A DNA stretch of 64,000 bases from assembly GCF_019392195.1 (NCBI RefSeq), contig NZ_JAHXKI010000002.1, positions 1,364,001 to 1,428,000 of the forward strand. Direction: 5' to 3'. The translations under genes and the position numbers were made by a program. Numbering within the stretch: position 1 is the stretch's first letter; each line of letters opens with the position of its first letter. Positions 16,603-24,809 of the stretch are shown piece after piece. The notes under the pieces are model-generated. The model made no database searches, was not told the origin of the DNA, and was given only the letters and a program-made list of their open reading frames with translations. Source of the stretch: Marinobacter sp. F4206 (GTDB lineage: Bacteria; Pseudomonadota; Gammaproteobacteria; Pseudomonadales; Oleiphilaceae).

Positions 16603-18057
16603 TCAGGAGGCGGGTGCGTAGACCTTGACGTTGTCGTGCCCCTCGGCCTTCAGATGGCCAGCGTGCATCCGGCTCATTGACCCCCGATCGCAATAGAGCA
16701 GGTACTGCCGGTCCCCCGGCAGTTCAGCAATTTGCTGATTCAGCTCGTAAAACGGAATCTGCACCACCTCGTTGTTGGTCAGGGTCAGGGGTGACTGTTC
16801 GCCCTCGCTGGGGTGGCGCACATCGATGATCACATCGTCCACGCCCGGGGTCTGCACCAGTTCCACCTCTTCCGGGGTGTGGGTGGTTTCCAGCAGCCGA
16901 CTGATCGCGGTTTCCTCACGGGCTTCCACTGCTCCGGCCAGCACCGCGGGATCCATCTCGGCCTCGTCCGCTTCGACCCGGTGCAACTTGGCGCGCGTGG
17001 CCGGCTTCTGGGAGATCACGCCACAGTACTCGGGCATGTTGCGGGCATAGGATTCGGTGCCAATCTCCCGGGCAATGTTGATGATGGTTTCCTTGTCCAT
17101 GGAGATCAGCGGGCGCAACACCACTTCGTCGCTGGCCCGGTCCACCACATTGAGGTTACTCAGGGTCTGGCTCGACACCTGCGCCACCGCATCGCCGGTT
17201 ACCAGACCCACGGCATTGTTCTTCTTGGCGATCTCCGCCGCCGCCTTGAGCATCTGCCGCTTCAGCACCACGCCCCAGTGGCGGTGATTGACCGAACGCA
17301 TGATTTCGGCGACGACCCCGTCGAAGGGCACGGAAATGAATTTGGCGTGATGGGAAGCGCCGTAGCGGTCCCACAGGTAGTGCACCACCTGACGAACGCC
17401 AACCTCGTGGGCCGTTCCACCGAGATTGAAGAACAGGAAATGATTCCGGAGCCCGCGACGCATCATCAGATACGCCGCCACCGAGGAATCGTAGCCACCG
17501 GAAATCAGGGTCATCACGTTCTCGACGCTGCCCAGCGGGTAGCCTCCCAGCCCCCGGTGTTTGCGGTGGGCAATGTGGAACTGGTTGTCCCGCACTTCAA
17601 TTCGCACTTCCACATCCGGTGACTTCAGGTTCACGCCCGTGGCCCCGGACGCCTGCATCAGGGCAGCGCCCACAGTGCGTTCGAGATCAATCGACCGGAA
17701 GCTATGCTCGCCATGGCGGCGGGCGCGGACGGCAAAGGTCTTACCGGCCAGCCGGTCGGCAAAGGCATCCACGGCTTTTTCGGCAACGTCATCCAGGTCG
17801 ATAAACGGAAACACACCGATTTCCTGGATGGTGGAGATGCCAGGAATGCGCAGCAGCTCCTCAACCACAGCCCCTGATAGCCCCCGATCCTCCGGAACGG
17901 CCACATCCACCCGGTCCCAGCTGCCTTCCACGACAATGTCATGATCCAGCCTGGCCAACAGCTTGCGGATATTCTGCCGCAGATGACGCATCTGTTGGCG
18001 GCGGACGGGTTTGCTCTTGATGGCGACTTCGGGAGCCGGACGAATAAGTAGTTTCAT
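16603..18057 (-). CDS. thiI: tRNA 4-thiouridine synthase / thiazole sulfur carrier ThiI
   Basis: A 484-residue enzyme that adds sulfur to U8 of tRNA and supplies sulfur for thiamine thiazole. It has an N-terminal ferredoxin-like/THUMP region (1-165), the PP-loop SGGYDSS near residue 185, CGVISQKP with the second conserved cysteine, and a C-terminal rhodanese domain with the persulfide Cys456 in LLYCDRGSMS. Length and the cysteine number match E. coli ThiI, so this is the long form with rhodanese. Its stop is four bases from the end of the converging amidohydrolase gene. Confidence 0.95.
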   Translation of the reverse strand: MKLLIRPAPEVAIKSKPVRRQQMRHLRQNIRKLLARLDHDIVVEGSWDRVDVAVPEDRGLSGAVVEELLRIPGISTIQEIGVFPFIDLDDVAEKAVDAFADRLAGKTFAVRARRHGEHSFRSIDLERTVGAALMQASGATGVNLKSPDVEVRIEVRDNQFHIAHRKHRGLGGYPLGSVENVMTLISGGYDSSVAAYLMMRRGLRNHFLFFNLGGTAHEVGVRQVVHYLWDRYGASHHAKFISVPFDGVVAEIMRSVNHRHWGVVLKRQMLKAAAEIAKKNNAVGLVTGDAVAQVSSQTLSNLNVVDRASDEVVLRPLISMDKETIINIAREIGTESYARNMPEYCGVISQKPATRAKLHRVEADEAEMDPAVLAGAVEAREETAISRLLETTHTPEEVELVQTPGVDDVIIDVRHPSEGEQSPLTLTNNEVVQIPFYELNQQIAELPGDRQYLLYCDRGSMSRMHAGHLKAEGHDNVKVYAPAS

Positions 18058-18206
18058 AATCGGAGTATTGTCGAGTGGCGTAAGACGCGGAAAGATCTTA
18101 GTCTACCTTTTTGGGACCATGCCTCAAAATCAGGCATTGCCGAAACACCGGCCCAAGGTGCGTCACACGCCCTCGCGGCCGGAACCATTCAGGAGTTTTA
18201 CCGTTC

Positions 18207-19589
18207 ATGCAAGAACCCACCATCAATGCCCTGGTATCCCCGGAGGGCAGCCTCGAAATCCTCTCCAATCATGAGGTAAGCCGCCTCAAAGACCGGAGCG
18301 AGGGCGGCCTTTACCGACTGTTCCGCCAATGTGCCCTGGCGGTGCTTAACACCGGGATCGAGACCGACGACTGCAAGGCCCTGATGGAATCCCACGCCGA
18401 TTTTGATGTCCATCTGGTGCCCCAGCCCCGGGGCCTGAAGCTGGAACTGATCAACGCACCTGCCCACGCCTTCGTGGACGGTGAGATGCTGCGCGCGATT
18501 CGCGAGCATCTGTTTTCCGTGCTGCGGGACATCATCTACTCCCATTCGATTCCCCAGAGTGCCGCCGGCTTCCGTCGCGACGATCCGGAAGACCTCACCA
18601 ACCTCGTTTTCCATGTACTGCGCAACGCCCGGGTCCTTGAAGCGGGACGACAGCCAGACCTGGTCGTGTGCTGGGGCGGCCACTCCATCAGCCACGACGA
18701 ATATCAGTACAGCAAGGAAGTCGGACACCAGCTCGGTCTGCGCTCCCTGAGCATTATCACCGGCTGTGGCCCCGGCGCCATGAAGGGTCCGATGAAAGGT
18801 GCGACCATCGCCCACGCCAAGCAGCGCGTGAAGAACGGGCGTTACATCGGGATTACCGAACCCGGCATCATCGGGGCCGAGGCGCCGAATCCGATCGTCA
18901 ACGAACTGGTCATCATGCCGGACATCGAAAAGCGCCTGGAAGCCTTTATCCGCTGCGGCCATGGCGTCATCGTATTTCCCGGTGGGGTGGGTACCGCCGA
19001 GGAAATTCTGTATCTGCTGGGCATTCTGTTACACCCCGACAATGCCGACCTGCCCTTCCCCGTGGTCTTTACCGGGAAACAGGAAAACGCGGAGTATTTC
19101 GAGATGATCGACAAGTTCATCCGGAATGCCCTGGGTGACGAAGCGGCCAGCAAGTACGAGATCATCATTGATGACCCGACGCGGGTTGCCCAGACCATGA
19201 AGAAGGGTATGAAGGAGGTGGAGACGTTCCGCCGGGCAATGCAGGACGCATACTACTTTAACTGGATGCTGAAGATTGACCCGGTGTTCCAGCTGCCGTT
19301 CCATCCCAACCACGAAAACATGCGGGCGCTGGAGCTGCATCGTGACCAACCGGTACACCTGATCGCGGCCAATCTGCGCAAGGCGTTCAGTGGCATTGTG
19401 GCGGGAAATGTGAAAGAGGACGGGATTCGCCAGGTTCAGGCGAAGGGGCCATTCGAGATTGCCGGAGACCCGACCCTCATCGAACCGCTGGAAGCCATGC
19501 TGACCCAGTTTGTCGCACAGAACCGGATGAAACTGCCCGGCTCGTCGGCCTACCGGCCCAGTTACCGAATCGTCAGCGGGGCGGCCTGA
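18207..19589 (+). CDS. ppnN: Nucleotide 5'-monophosphate nucleosidase PpnN (YgdH)
   Basis: A 460-residue cytoplasmic enzyme that splits purine and pyrimidine monophosphates to base and ribose 5-phosphate; the E. coli enzyme (454 residues) is controlled by ppGpp. The central LOG/Rossmann domain shows GCGPGAMKGPMKGATI and the signature FPGGVGTAEEILYLLG. Flanking N- and C-terminal domains are present at full length. The ATG at 18207 (MQEPTINALVSPEGSLEIL) matches the E. coli-type start and has AGGAG 11 bases upstream; the open frame begins earlier at 18111 but looks non-coding. Confidence 0.93.
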   Translation: MQEPTINALVSPEGSLEILSNHEVSRLKDRSEGGLYRLFRQCALAVLNTGIETDDCKALMESHADFDVHLVPQPRGLKLELINAPAHAFVDGEMLRAIREHLFSVLRDIIYSHSIPQSAAGFRRDDPEDLTNLVFHVLRNARVLEAGRQPDLVVCWGGHSISHDEYQYSKEVGHQLGLRSLSIITGCGPGAMKGPMKGATIAHAKQRVKNGRYIGITEPGIIGAEAPNPIVNELVIMPDIEKRLEAFIRCGHGVIVFPGGVGTAEEILYLLGILLHPDNADLPFPVVFTGKQENAEYFEMIDKFIRNALGDEAASKYEIIIDDPTRVAQTMKKGMKEVETFRRAMQDAYYFNWMLKIDPVFQLPFHPNHENMRALELHRDQPVHLIAANLRKAFSGIVAGNVKEDGIRQVQAKGPFEIAGDPTLIEPLEAMLTQFVAQNRMKLPGSSAYRPSYRIVSGAA

Positions 19590-19615
19590 GCCGCCTCACT
19601 GATCAGCCGAACGGT

Positions 19616-19951
19616 TTATTTGCCGCCGTCAGCGGGCAGACTGGCAAAATAAGCGGCCAGGTTGGCGATGTCAGTATCACTCAGCGCGGCGGCCTGGCCC
19701 TGCATGATAGCCGCCTGACCACCGGTGCGCTGCTTGTTCTTGTAGGCCTTGATCGAGGACACCAGGTACTGCTCGTTCTGGCCCGCCAGGTTCGGGTAAG
19801 TCGGAATCTGGGCCAGGCCGTTCTGGCCATGGCAGGCCGCGCAGACAGCCGCTTTCGCCTTGCCGGCTTCCACGTCGGCGGCAGAAGCGATGGCCGGAAT
19901 GGCAGTGCTGAGCGCAAAAATTCCTGCAACGGCGTAGTGTTTCAATGTCAT
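19616..19951 (-). CDS. Small periplasmic c-type cytochrome (cytochrome c553/c4-like)
   Basis: A 111-residue protein with a signal peptide (cleavage after IASA near residue 24) and one haem site, CAACH, at residues 37-41. A methionine in [14 protein letters not shown] is the likely distal haem ligand. The layout matches single-haem class I cytochromes that carry electrons in the periplasm to terminal oxidases or other reductases. GAGAGGG precedes the ATG. It is monocistronic and converges with ppnN. Confidence 0.88.
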   Translation of the reverse strand: MTLKHYAVAGIFALSTAIPAIASAADVEAGKAKAAVCAACHGQNGLAQIPTYPNLAGQNEQYLVSSIKAYKNKQRTGGQAAIMQGQAAALSDTDIANLAAYFASLPADGGK

Positions 19952-20018
19952 TGTCTTTACCCTCTCATCATCGTTTTTAGTAGTTGCCTGCCGGCGGTCG
20001 ATACCGGACTGTAAACCG

Positions 20019-20036
20019 TGTGACTTTTATATCACA
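20019..20036. promoter_or_regulatory. TGTGA-N8-TCACA dyad upstream of cytochrome c gene
   Basis: The half-sites look like CRP/Vfr sites, but the spacer is eight bases rather than six, so it is not a canonical site. It lies about 70 bases upstream of the cytochrome gene start on the minus strand. Confidence 0.3.
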
Positions 20037-20170
20037 GAGACTGTTGAAGCCAAATGCGTTATATCAACGGCTTTGTTCGACGTTGGTCCTCTTTTAATCC
20101 GGGATGATTGACAAGACAGTACGGAGAACGACGTGGCCCAGATTATTTTTGAACACCGGAGACTCCTTCA

Positions 20171-21274
20171 ATGCCCATAGAGGTTCAGGAAATTGAATGC
20201 CTGGAAGGCCACATTGGCCTGCTCACCCTGAATGCCCCCGCCACCCTCAATGCGCTCTCGGAGGCCATGATCGATGAGCTTCAGGCCACCCTTGATCGCT
20301 GGGCGGCGGACGACCGTATCTGCGTGGTATTGCTCCAGGGCAAGGGTGATCGGGCCTTCTGCGCTGGTGGCAACATCCGCGACCTGTACGACGCCATCAA
20401 GGGCGACGGCGAACAGGAGACCGCCGCCGGCTTCTTCACCCGGGAGTACCGCCTGGACTACAGCCTCCATCGCTTCCCAAAACCCGTTGTCGGCATCGGA
20501 CACGGCGTGGTGATGGGCGGCGGACTGGGCCTGCTTGCGGCCTGTCGTTACCGGTTGGCAACGCCGGACGTCACCGTGGCGATGCCGGAGATCTCCATCG
20601 GGCTGTTTCCGGATGTCGGCGCCAGCTGGTTCTTGAACCGGCTGCCCGGACGGATCGGGCTGTTTATGGGCCTCACCGGAGCCCGGCTGAACATCACCGA
20701 CACCATCCGCATCGGCCTGGCCGATATGGTGCTGCTGGCAGAGGACCGGGAACTCCTGCTGGGGGAGTTGCAGAACCAGCGATGGACGGGCGAACCGGCA
20801 GCGGACGACAACCGTCTGTTCCGGCTGCTCAACCAGATGCACGCACCGGACTACCGCTCGCTTCAGCGCAGCAATCTCGAACAGCACGAACAGCATATTG
20901 CCCGGCTCAGTGCCGGCGATGAGCTGCCGGAGATTGTGGATCAGCTACTCTCGGCGGAAATCGACAGCGAGTGGTGGAATGCCTGCATGAGCAATCTCAG
21001 GGGTGGTTGCCCGGTATCGGCATGGCTGGTCTGGACTCAGCTGCAAAAAGCCCAGCAGATGTCGCTCAAGGACGTGTTCCGAATGGAATTGGCCATGGCG
21101 ATGGAGTGTACCCGCCGACCCGATCTGCCGGAGGGCGTCCGGGCGAGGCTGGTGGACAAGGATCAGAGGCCGGTCTGGTCCTTCCCCAGTGTGGCGGACG
21201 TTCCGACGGACGTGGTTCAGGCCCACTTCCAGCCGGAATGGGACGATGAAACCGATCCGATGCAGCTCGGCTAA
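20171..21274 (+). CDS. Enoyl-CoA hydratase/isomerase family protein, 3-hydroxyisobutyryl-CoA hydrolase-like
   Basis: A 367-residue crotonase-fold protein. FCAGGNIRDLYDAIKGD and VVMGGGLGLLAACRYR form the CoA-binding oxyanion hole, and MPEISIGLFPDVGASWFLNRLPG is the catalytic helix pattern of the 3-hydroxyisobutyryl-CoA hydrolase branch, with the expected glutamate. The long C-terminus has EGVRARLVDKDQRPVW, typical of that branch and absent from plain enoyl-CoA hydratases. The likely role is in valine breakdown, but the neighbours (cytochrome, ankyrin protein) give no pathway support. GGAG lies nine bases before the ATG. Confidence 0.8.
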   Translation: MPIEVQEIECLEGHIGLLTLNAPATLNALSEAMIDELQATLDRWAADDRICVVLLQGKGDRAFCAGGNIRDLYDAIKGDGEQETAAGFFTREYRLDYSLHRFPKPVVGIGHGVVMGGGLGLLAACRYRLATPDVTVAMPEISIGLFPDVGASWFLNRLPGRIGLFMGLTGARLNITDTIRIGLADMVLLAEDRELLLGELQNQRWTGEPAADDNRLFRLLNQMHAPDYRSLQRSNLEQHEQHIARLSAGDELPEIVDQLLSAEIDSEWWNACMSNLRGGCPVSAWLVWTQLQKAQQMSLKDVFRMELAMAMECTRRPDLPEGVRARLVDKDQRPVWSFPSVADVPTDVVQAHFQPEWDDETDPMQLG

Positions 21275-21277
21275 GCC

Positions 21278-21973
21278 CTACAGCTGGGCGCCGGCCTGGA
21301 CCAGCAACATTTCAAGATCGCGGTTGTTGCTGGCCCGTGCCATATCCAGCGCGGTGCGGCCATCGTCGGTACGGTAATTCACATCGGCACCGGCAGCCAG
21401 CAGCATTTCCGCCGTCAGCAGGTCACCACTGTCGACAATCTTCATCAGTAGCGACTCACCGCCCTGGCTGACATTAACGTTGGCGCCGGCGGCCAGCAAA
21501 ACCTTGACCACCGACAGGTGGCCCTGCTCGGCAGCTCGAATAACCGGAGTATAGCCATTGGCATCCCGGGCGTTCACCCGTGCACCGGCGGACAACAGCA
21601 GCTGGACCAGGCGGCGACTGCCTTTGGCCGACGCCACCATCAGCGGCGTTTCGCCATCGGCTGCGGCGAGATCGGGGGACGCCCCCTCCGACAACAGATA
21701 CCAGGCGACACGGTCCTGCCCCCCGCTTACAGCCGCCATCAAGGGTGAGCCTTTTTCGGTCAGGGTATTGAGCGATTCCCCGGCCTCCGAAAGCGCCATC
21801 ACCCGATCCAGATCCCCCTGCTCCGCCGCCTCAATCATGGGCGTGGCCGCCCGGGTGGCGGTTTCATGTTCCAGGTTGGTCGGTTCGGAGCGCGACGCGC
21901 ATCCGGACATCCAGGGCAACAGAAACATCAGGACTGGAAGCAGATAACGGGGGGAGCCGGTTCCCTTGGCCAT
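21278..21973 (-). CDS. Ankyrin-repeat lipoprotein
   Basis: A 231-residue protein with a lipoprotein signal (LPWMSGC, Cys at about 25) followed by a short linker and about five ankyrin repeats, visible as recurring GETPLMVASAKGSRRLVQLLLSAG-type units each ending in GA.VN/GADVN. It should sit on the periplasmic face of a membrane as a protein-binding scaffold. Its target is unknown. The stop codon is three bases from that of the converging acyl-CoA gene, and the tmcA stop lies about 70 bases upstream of its start region. Confidence 0.85.
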   Translation of the reverse strand: MAKGTGSPRYLLPVLMFLLPWMSGCASRSEPTNLEHETATRAATPMIEAAEQGDLDRVMALSEAGESLNTLTEKGSPLMAAVSGGQDRVAWYLLSEGASPDLAAADGETPLMVASAKGSRRLVQLLLSAGARVNARDANGYTPVIRAAEQGHLSVVKVLLAAGANVNVSQGGESLLMKIVDSGDLLTAEMLLAAGADVNYRTDDGRTALDMARASNNRDLEMLLVQAGAQL

Positions 21974-22043
21974 AACAACGATCTCGGTCAGATAGTGTTT
22001 GGCCTATTCTGGGCAGCGGGGAATGAAAATTAAATCGAGCGGG

Positions 22044-24197
22044 TCACAACTCCGGCCCCTTTTGCAGGAGTTCACGAATCAGCGCACGCAGGCGATCTTC
22101 ACCGTCCCGCTGGCCGAGGCACAGTCCGGCAGCCTGCAAACCAGGCCAGTCCCTTTGTTGCAGTACCGCCGCCACCCAAAGCGCGAGGTCATCCTGTGCC
22201 TGTAGCCAGGCCCCGACGTTATTCACCATGCTCGTTTTCCGGAGCACCGGCAGGCTGAGCAGAAACCCGCGATGGCCTTCGGCAAAACTGTGCAGGTCCC
22301 GACGGTCATGGTCATTGAGGCGCTCGGTTGCCGGCAGGCCCGCACCGATGGCTGCCAGCAGGCCGGGCTCCAGTGACGGCCAGGCCAGCGGCAACAGCGC
22401 CAGCCAGTGTTCGGCCTGGCGCTGGCGAAGCTGCGTTAGCAGTCCCACCCCCGCCTCACTGAGCCCGAGCAGCATCTGGATCGGGTATTCGCCACTGGTT
22501 GCCTCCTGATTCAGCCCGAGACGCACCAGCCGTAGACCACAGGCGCGCCAGAACGCCAACAACGCCTGGCTGCCACCAAAGCTGGTGCCGACGGTGTCCA
22601 GACCTTCCTCGCGGGCTGCCTCGCTCGCCGCTGCCACCAGCCGACGACCAATACCATCGCGCCTGGCCTTGTCAGACACGGCTATCCGGACCACCCGCAG
22701 GCAGCGTTGGCACGCGGCGTCCGGGAATCCGCTGTGGCTCGCCAGCGACTGTGGCAGCAAGTGCCCCCGAAGTCGGCGCTGCCCGAGGGTCACCTGTTCG
22801 GCCAGTTGCGGCGCCAGACCGCCTTCCACCGCGCCCCACAGTATGCCAACCGTGACCTTGCCCACCCGCGCCCGCCAGCTCCGCGCCGACGGCGCATCCA
22901 TCCACTGCCGCAGGTCCGCCGGCGTGGTGCGGTAGTGCGCATCCACCAGCAGTCCAAACGCATCCGACAGGTCTGAATCGTCTGCGTCCCGGGGATTGAA
23001 GGGCTCGATGATCACGTCCCCGGGCGGGATGACCCCGGAGGCCGCAGCCCGATTCTCGGCCGCCAGCAGAAACAGACGCGACACCAGCGGCTCCAGCGGG
23101 TCATGGGCGGACCAGCGGACCGGCGCGGACAGGCTGATTGACTGCCAATGCGGCGTCTCCCGGTCCAGGATCTGCCGAAAACGGATGGCAAACCCCCGAC
23201 CGGCGCCTTCATAGCCATGGACGGTGGAGGAAAAGGCAACCCGGGGCCAGCCCAGCAACACCTGTTTCAGCAACGGGGCCGGAATCGCCGCCGCTTCATC
23301 CACCAGCACCACTTCCGCTTCGGGCTTCTCCGCCAGCAGATCCCGAATTGCGAGAAATCGCAGGCAGCCGCCCGACCGGGTCTCCAGAACGGATTCCGAG
23401 GCAGCGAGGAGCTGATCACCCAGCACTTGCCGGGCGTGACGGAACAGGGTGGCTACGTTGTCACGGGATGGCGCCGATACCAGAATCTGACGCCGCCCCT
23501 GGTTCAACAACTCCGCGGCCGCCACCCCCAGCGCCGCGGATTTGCCCCGGCCACGGTCCGCCGTTACCACAATCGGCCGGCGCCGACGGCCCAGACCAAA
23601 GTGCACCAGGCGTTCGATCAGGTGCTGCTGATCGTCGGTGGTGTGAACGGCAAATCCGGTGTCCGGTTCGGAAAGCTCCGGCAGTACCCCGGACGTCCCT
23701 TTGGTGGGGGCAACGCGTATGACCGCCGGATCGGCCGCCAGAATGCTGGCCATTCGGGTCGCAAAGGGGTGTTCGGCCAGTTCGCCCAGCCCGGTCCGAG
23801 CGTAGTCCGGATCGTCAAAGCCGGACCACTGGTCCAGCGGTGGCATCAGCCAGAACAGCAGACCGCCCGCCCTCAGGGTTCCCGAAAGTGCGGCCAGGGC
23901 GTCCGGCGGATTGCCCTGCCAGCCATCCCAGACCACCACCGAGGACTCACGGCCCAGCCATGTCCGGGCACGCCCGGGCACCAGCGGAGTCAGGGCCGAA
24001 TTCGGGCGGTCTGCCTCCGGACCGGTCCAGATGCCGGGATCCGTTGTCAGTGCCGGCAACAGGGCCTTCAACCAGCTCAGCGCCTCTGCACGCTCGCCTT
24101 CAAGCAACACCAGACGCCGCTCCCCCCGCTGAGCGAGGCGGTGCTGGAGCTGCCGCCAGGATTCGAGATCGGCGTCGGTGACCTCGACCGGGGTCAT
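22044..24197 (-). CDS. tmcA: tRNA(Met) cytidine acetyltransferase TmcA
   Basis: A 717-residue enzyme that makes N4-acetylcytidine at the wobble base of elongator tRNA(Met). The N-terminal part holds the DUF1726 region, the centre is a RecD-like helicase with Walker A TADRGRGKSAALG and DEAAAIPAPLL as Walker B, then a GNAT acetyltransferase domain with RRDGIGRRLVAAA for acetyl-CoA, and a C-terminal tail. The ATG at 24197 overlaps the TAA of the upstream DUF2237 gene by one base, so translation is likely coupled. An open frame continues 83 codons further upstream but is the antisense-frame reading of that neighbour. Confidence 0.93.
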   Translation of the reverse strand: MTPVEVTDADLESWRQLQHRLAQRGERRLVLLEGERAEALSWLKALLPALTTDPGIWTGPEADRPNSALTPLVPGRARTWLGRESSVVVWDGWQGNPPDALAALSGTLRAGGLLFWLMPPLDQWSGFDDPDYARTGLGELAEHPFATRMASILAADPAVIRVAPTKGTSGVLPELSEPDTGFAVHTTDDQQHLIERLVHFGLGRRRRPIVVTADRGRGKSAALGVAAAELLNQGRRQILVSAPSRDNVATLFRHARQVLGDQLLAASESVLETRSGGCLRFLAIRDLLAEKPEAEVVLVDEAAAIPAPLLKQVLLGWPRVAFSSTVHGYEGAGRGFAIRFRQILDRETPHWQSISLSAPVRWSAHDPLEPLVSRLFLLAAENRAAASGVIPPGDVIIEPFNPRDADDSDLSDAFGLLVDAHYRTTPADLRQWMDAPSARSWRARVGKVTVGILWGAVEGGLAPQLAEQVTLGQRRLRGHLLPQSLASHSGFPDAACQRCLRVVRIAVSDKARRDGIGRRLVAAASEAAREEGLDTVGTSFGGSQALLAFWRACGLRLVRLGLNQEATSGEYPIQMLLGLSEAGVGLLTQLRQRQAEHWLALLPLAWPSLEPGLLAAIGAGLPATERLNDHDRRDLHSFAEGHRGFLLSLPVLRKTSMVNNVGAWLQAQDDLALWVAAVLQQRDWPGLQAAGLCLGQRDGEDRLRALIRELLQKGPEL

Positions 24198-24574
24198 TAA
24201 CTGAGATCCACCGAATGCCGCTTGAGGTCGTTCAGGTCGCACATTTCCAGCGTGGCCTGGTGAGTGGCCCGCAGACGCACCCTTGGTGCCGAGCCTGCTT
24301 CGAAGGCTTCCTGCCAACGCGCGGCGCACAAACACCAGCTGTCGCCCGCCTTCAGCCCCGGAAAACCGAAATCGGGACGCGGGGTGCTGAGATCGTTGCC
24401 GCAGCTTTTCGAGAATTCCAGAAACTCGTCGGTGACCACCGCACACACGGTGTGGAAGCCAAGGTCATCGGGACCGGTGTTGCAGCAGCCATCGCGGTAG
24501 AACCCGGTTTTCGGATCGGTGCCGCAGGTTTCCAGTTCTTCGCCCAGTACGTTTACGGATTCGGATATCTGCAT
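24197..24574 (-). CDS. DUF2237 family protein
   Basis: A 125-residue protein of the DUF2237 family, with its cysteine-rich pattern: NVLGEELETCGTDPKTGFYRDGCCNTGPDDLGFHTVC and later GDSWCLCAARW. No enzymatic role is established that I can name. The ATG at 24574 has GGAGG at nine bases; the reading frame runs further upstream through repeat copy C, which is not coding. It is the first gene of a two-gene unit with tmcA (TAATG overlap). Confidence 0.88.
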   Translation of the reverse strand: MQISESVNVLGEELETCGTDPKTGFYRDGCCNTGPDDLGFHTVCAVVTDEFLEFSKSCGNDLSTPRPDFGFPGLKAGDSWCLCAARWQEAFEAGSAPRVRLRATHQATLEMCDLNDLKRHSVDLS

Positions 24575-24601
24575 GCGTTTATCCTCCAACTCCACAAGTG
24601 A

Positions 24602-24711
24602 GCAGCCTTTGGGGTTGGCTTTCCAAAACCCGCTCAAGCACGTCCGTGTGGCGCTTGAGCTCCGCCATCCATGGCTCCGCACAATTTTGGAAAGCCAACC
24701 CCAAAGGCTGC
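24602..24711. repeat. Cruciform intergenic repeat, copy C (inverted orientation)
   Basis: Perfect 27-base arms at 24602-24628 and 24685-24711. Read on the minus strand, the core matches copy A almost base for base (GTGCGGA, GCCATGGATGGC, GCTCAAGC...GCTTGAGC), with one change in the second loop (CACACGGACGTG). Unlike A and D it lies between divergent genes (DUF2237 and the helicase), so here it cannot serve simply as a terminator. Confidence 0.9.
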
Positions 24712-24809
24712 GGCCAAGCGGGGAGTATTCGTTGAATGACTTTCAGTAATTGGTCCTGATTATGCGGGACCAGTACCCGCACTGCCAGTTGGCCCGTACA
24801 ATACGCGTT

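Noticed and set aside
20019..20036. CRP/FNR site upstream of the cytochrome gene
   Set aside because: Spacer of eight bases between TGTGA and TCACA, two more than CRP/Vfr sites, and no TTGAT-N4-ATCAA for FNR; kept only as a low-confidence dyad.
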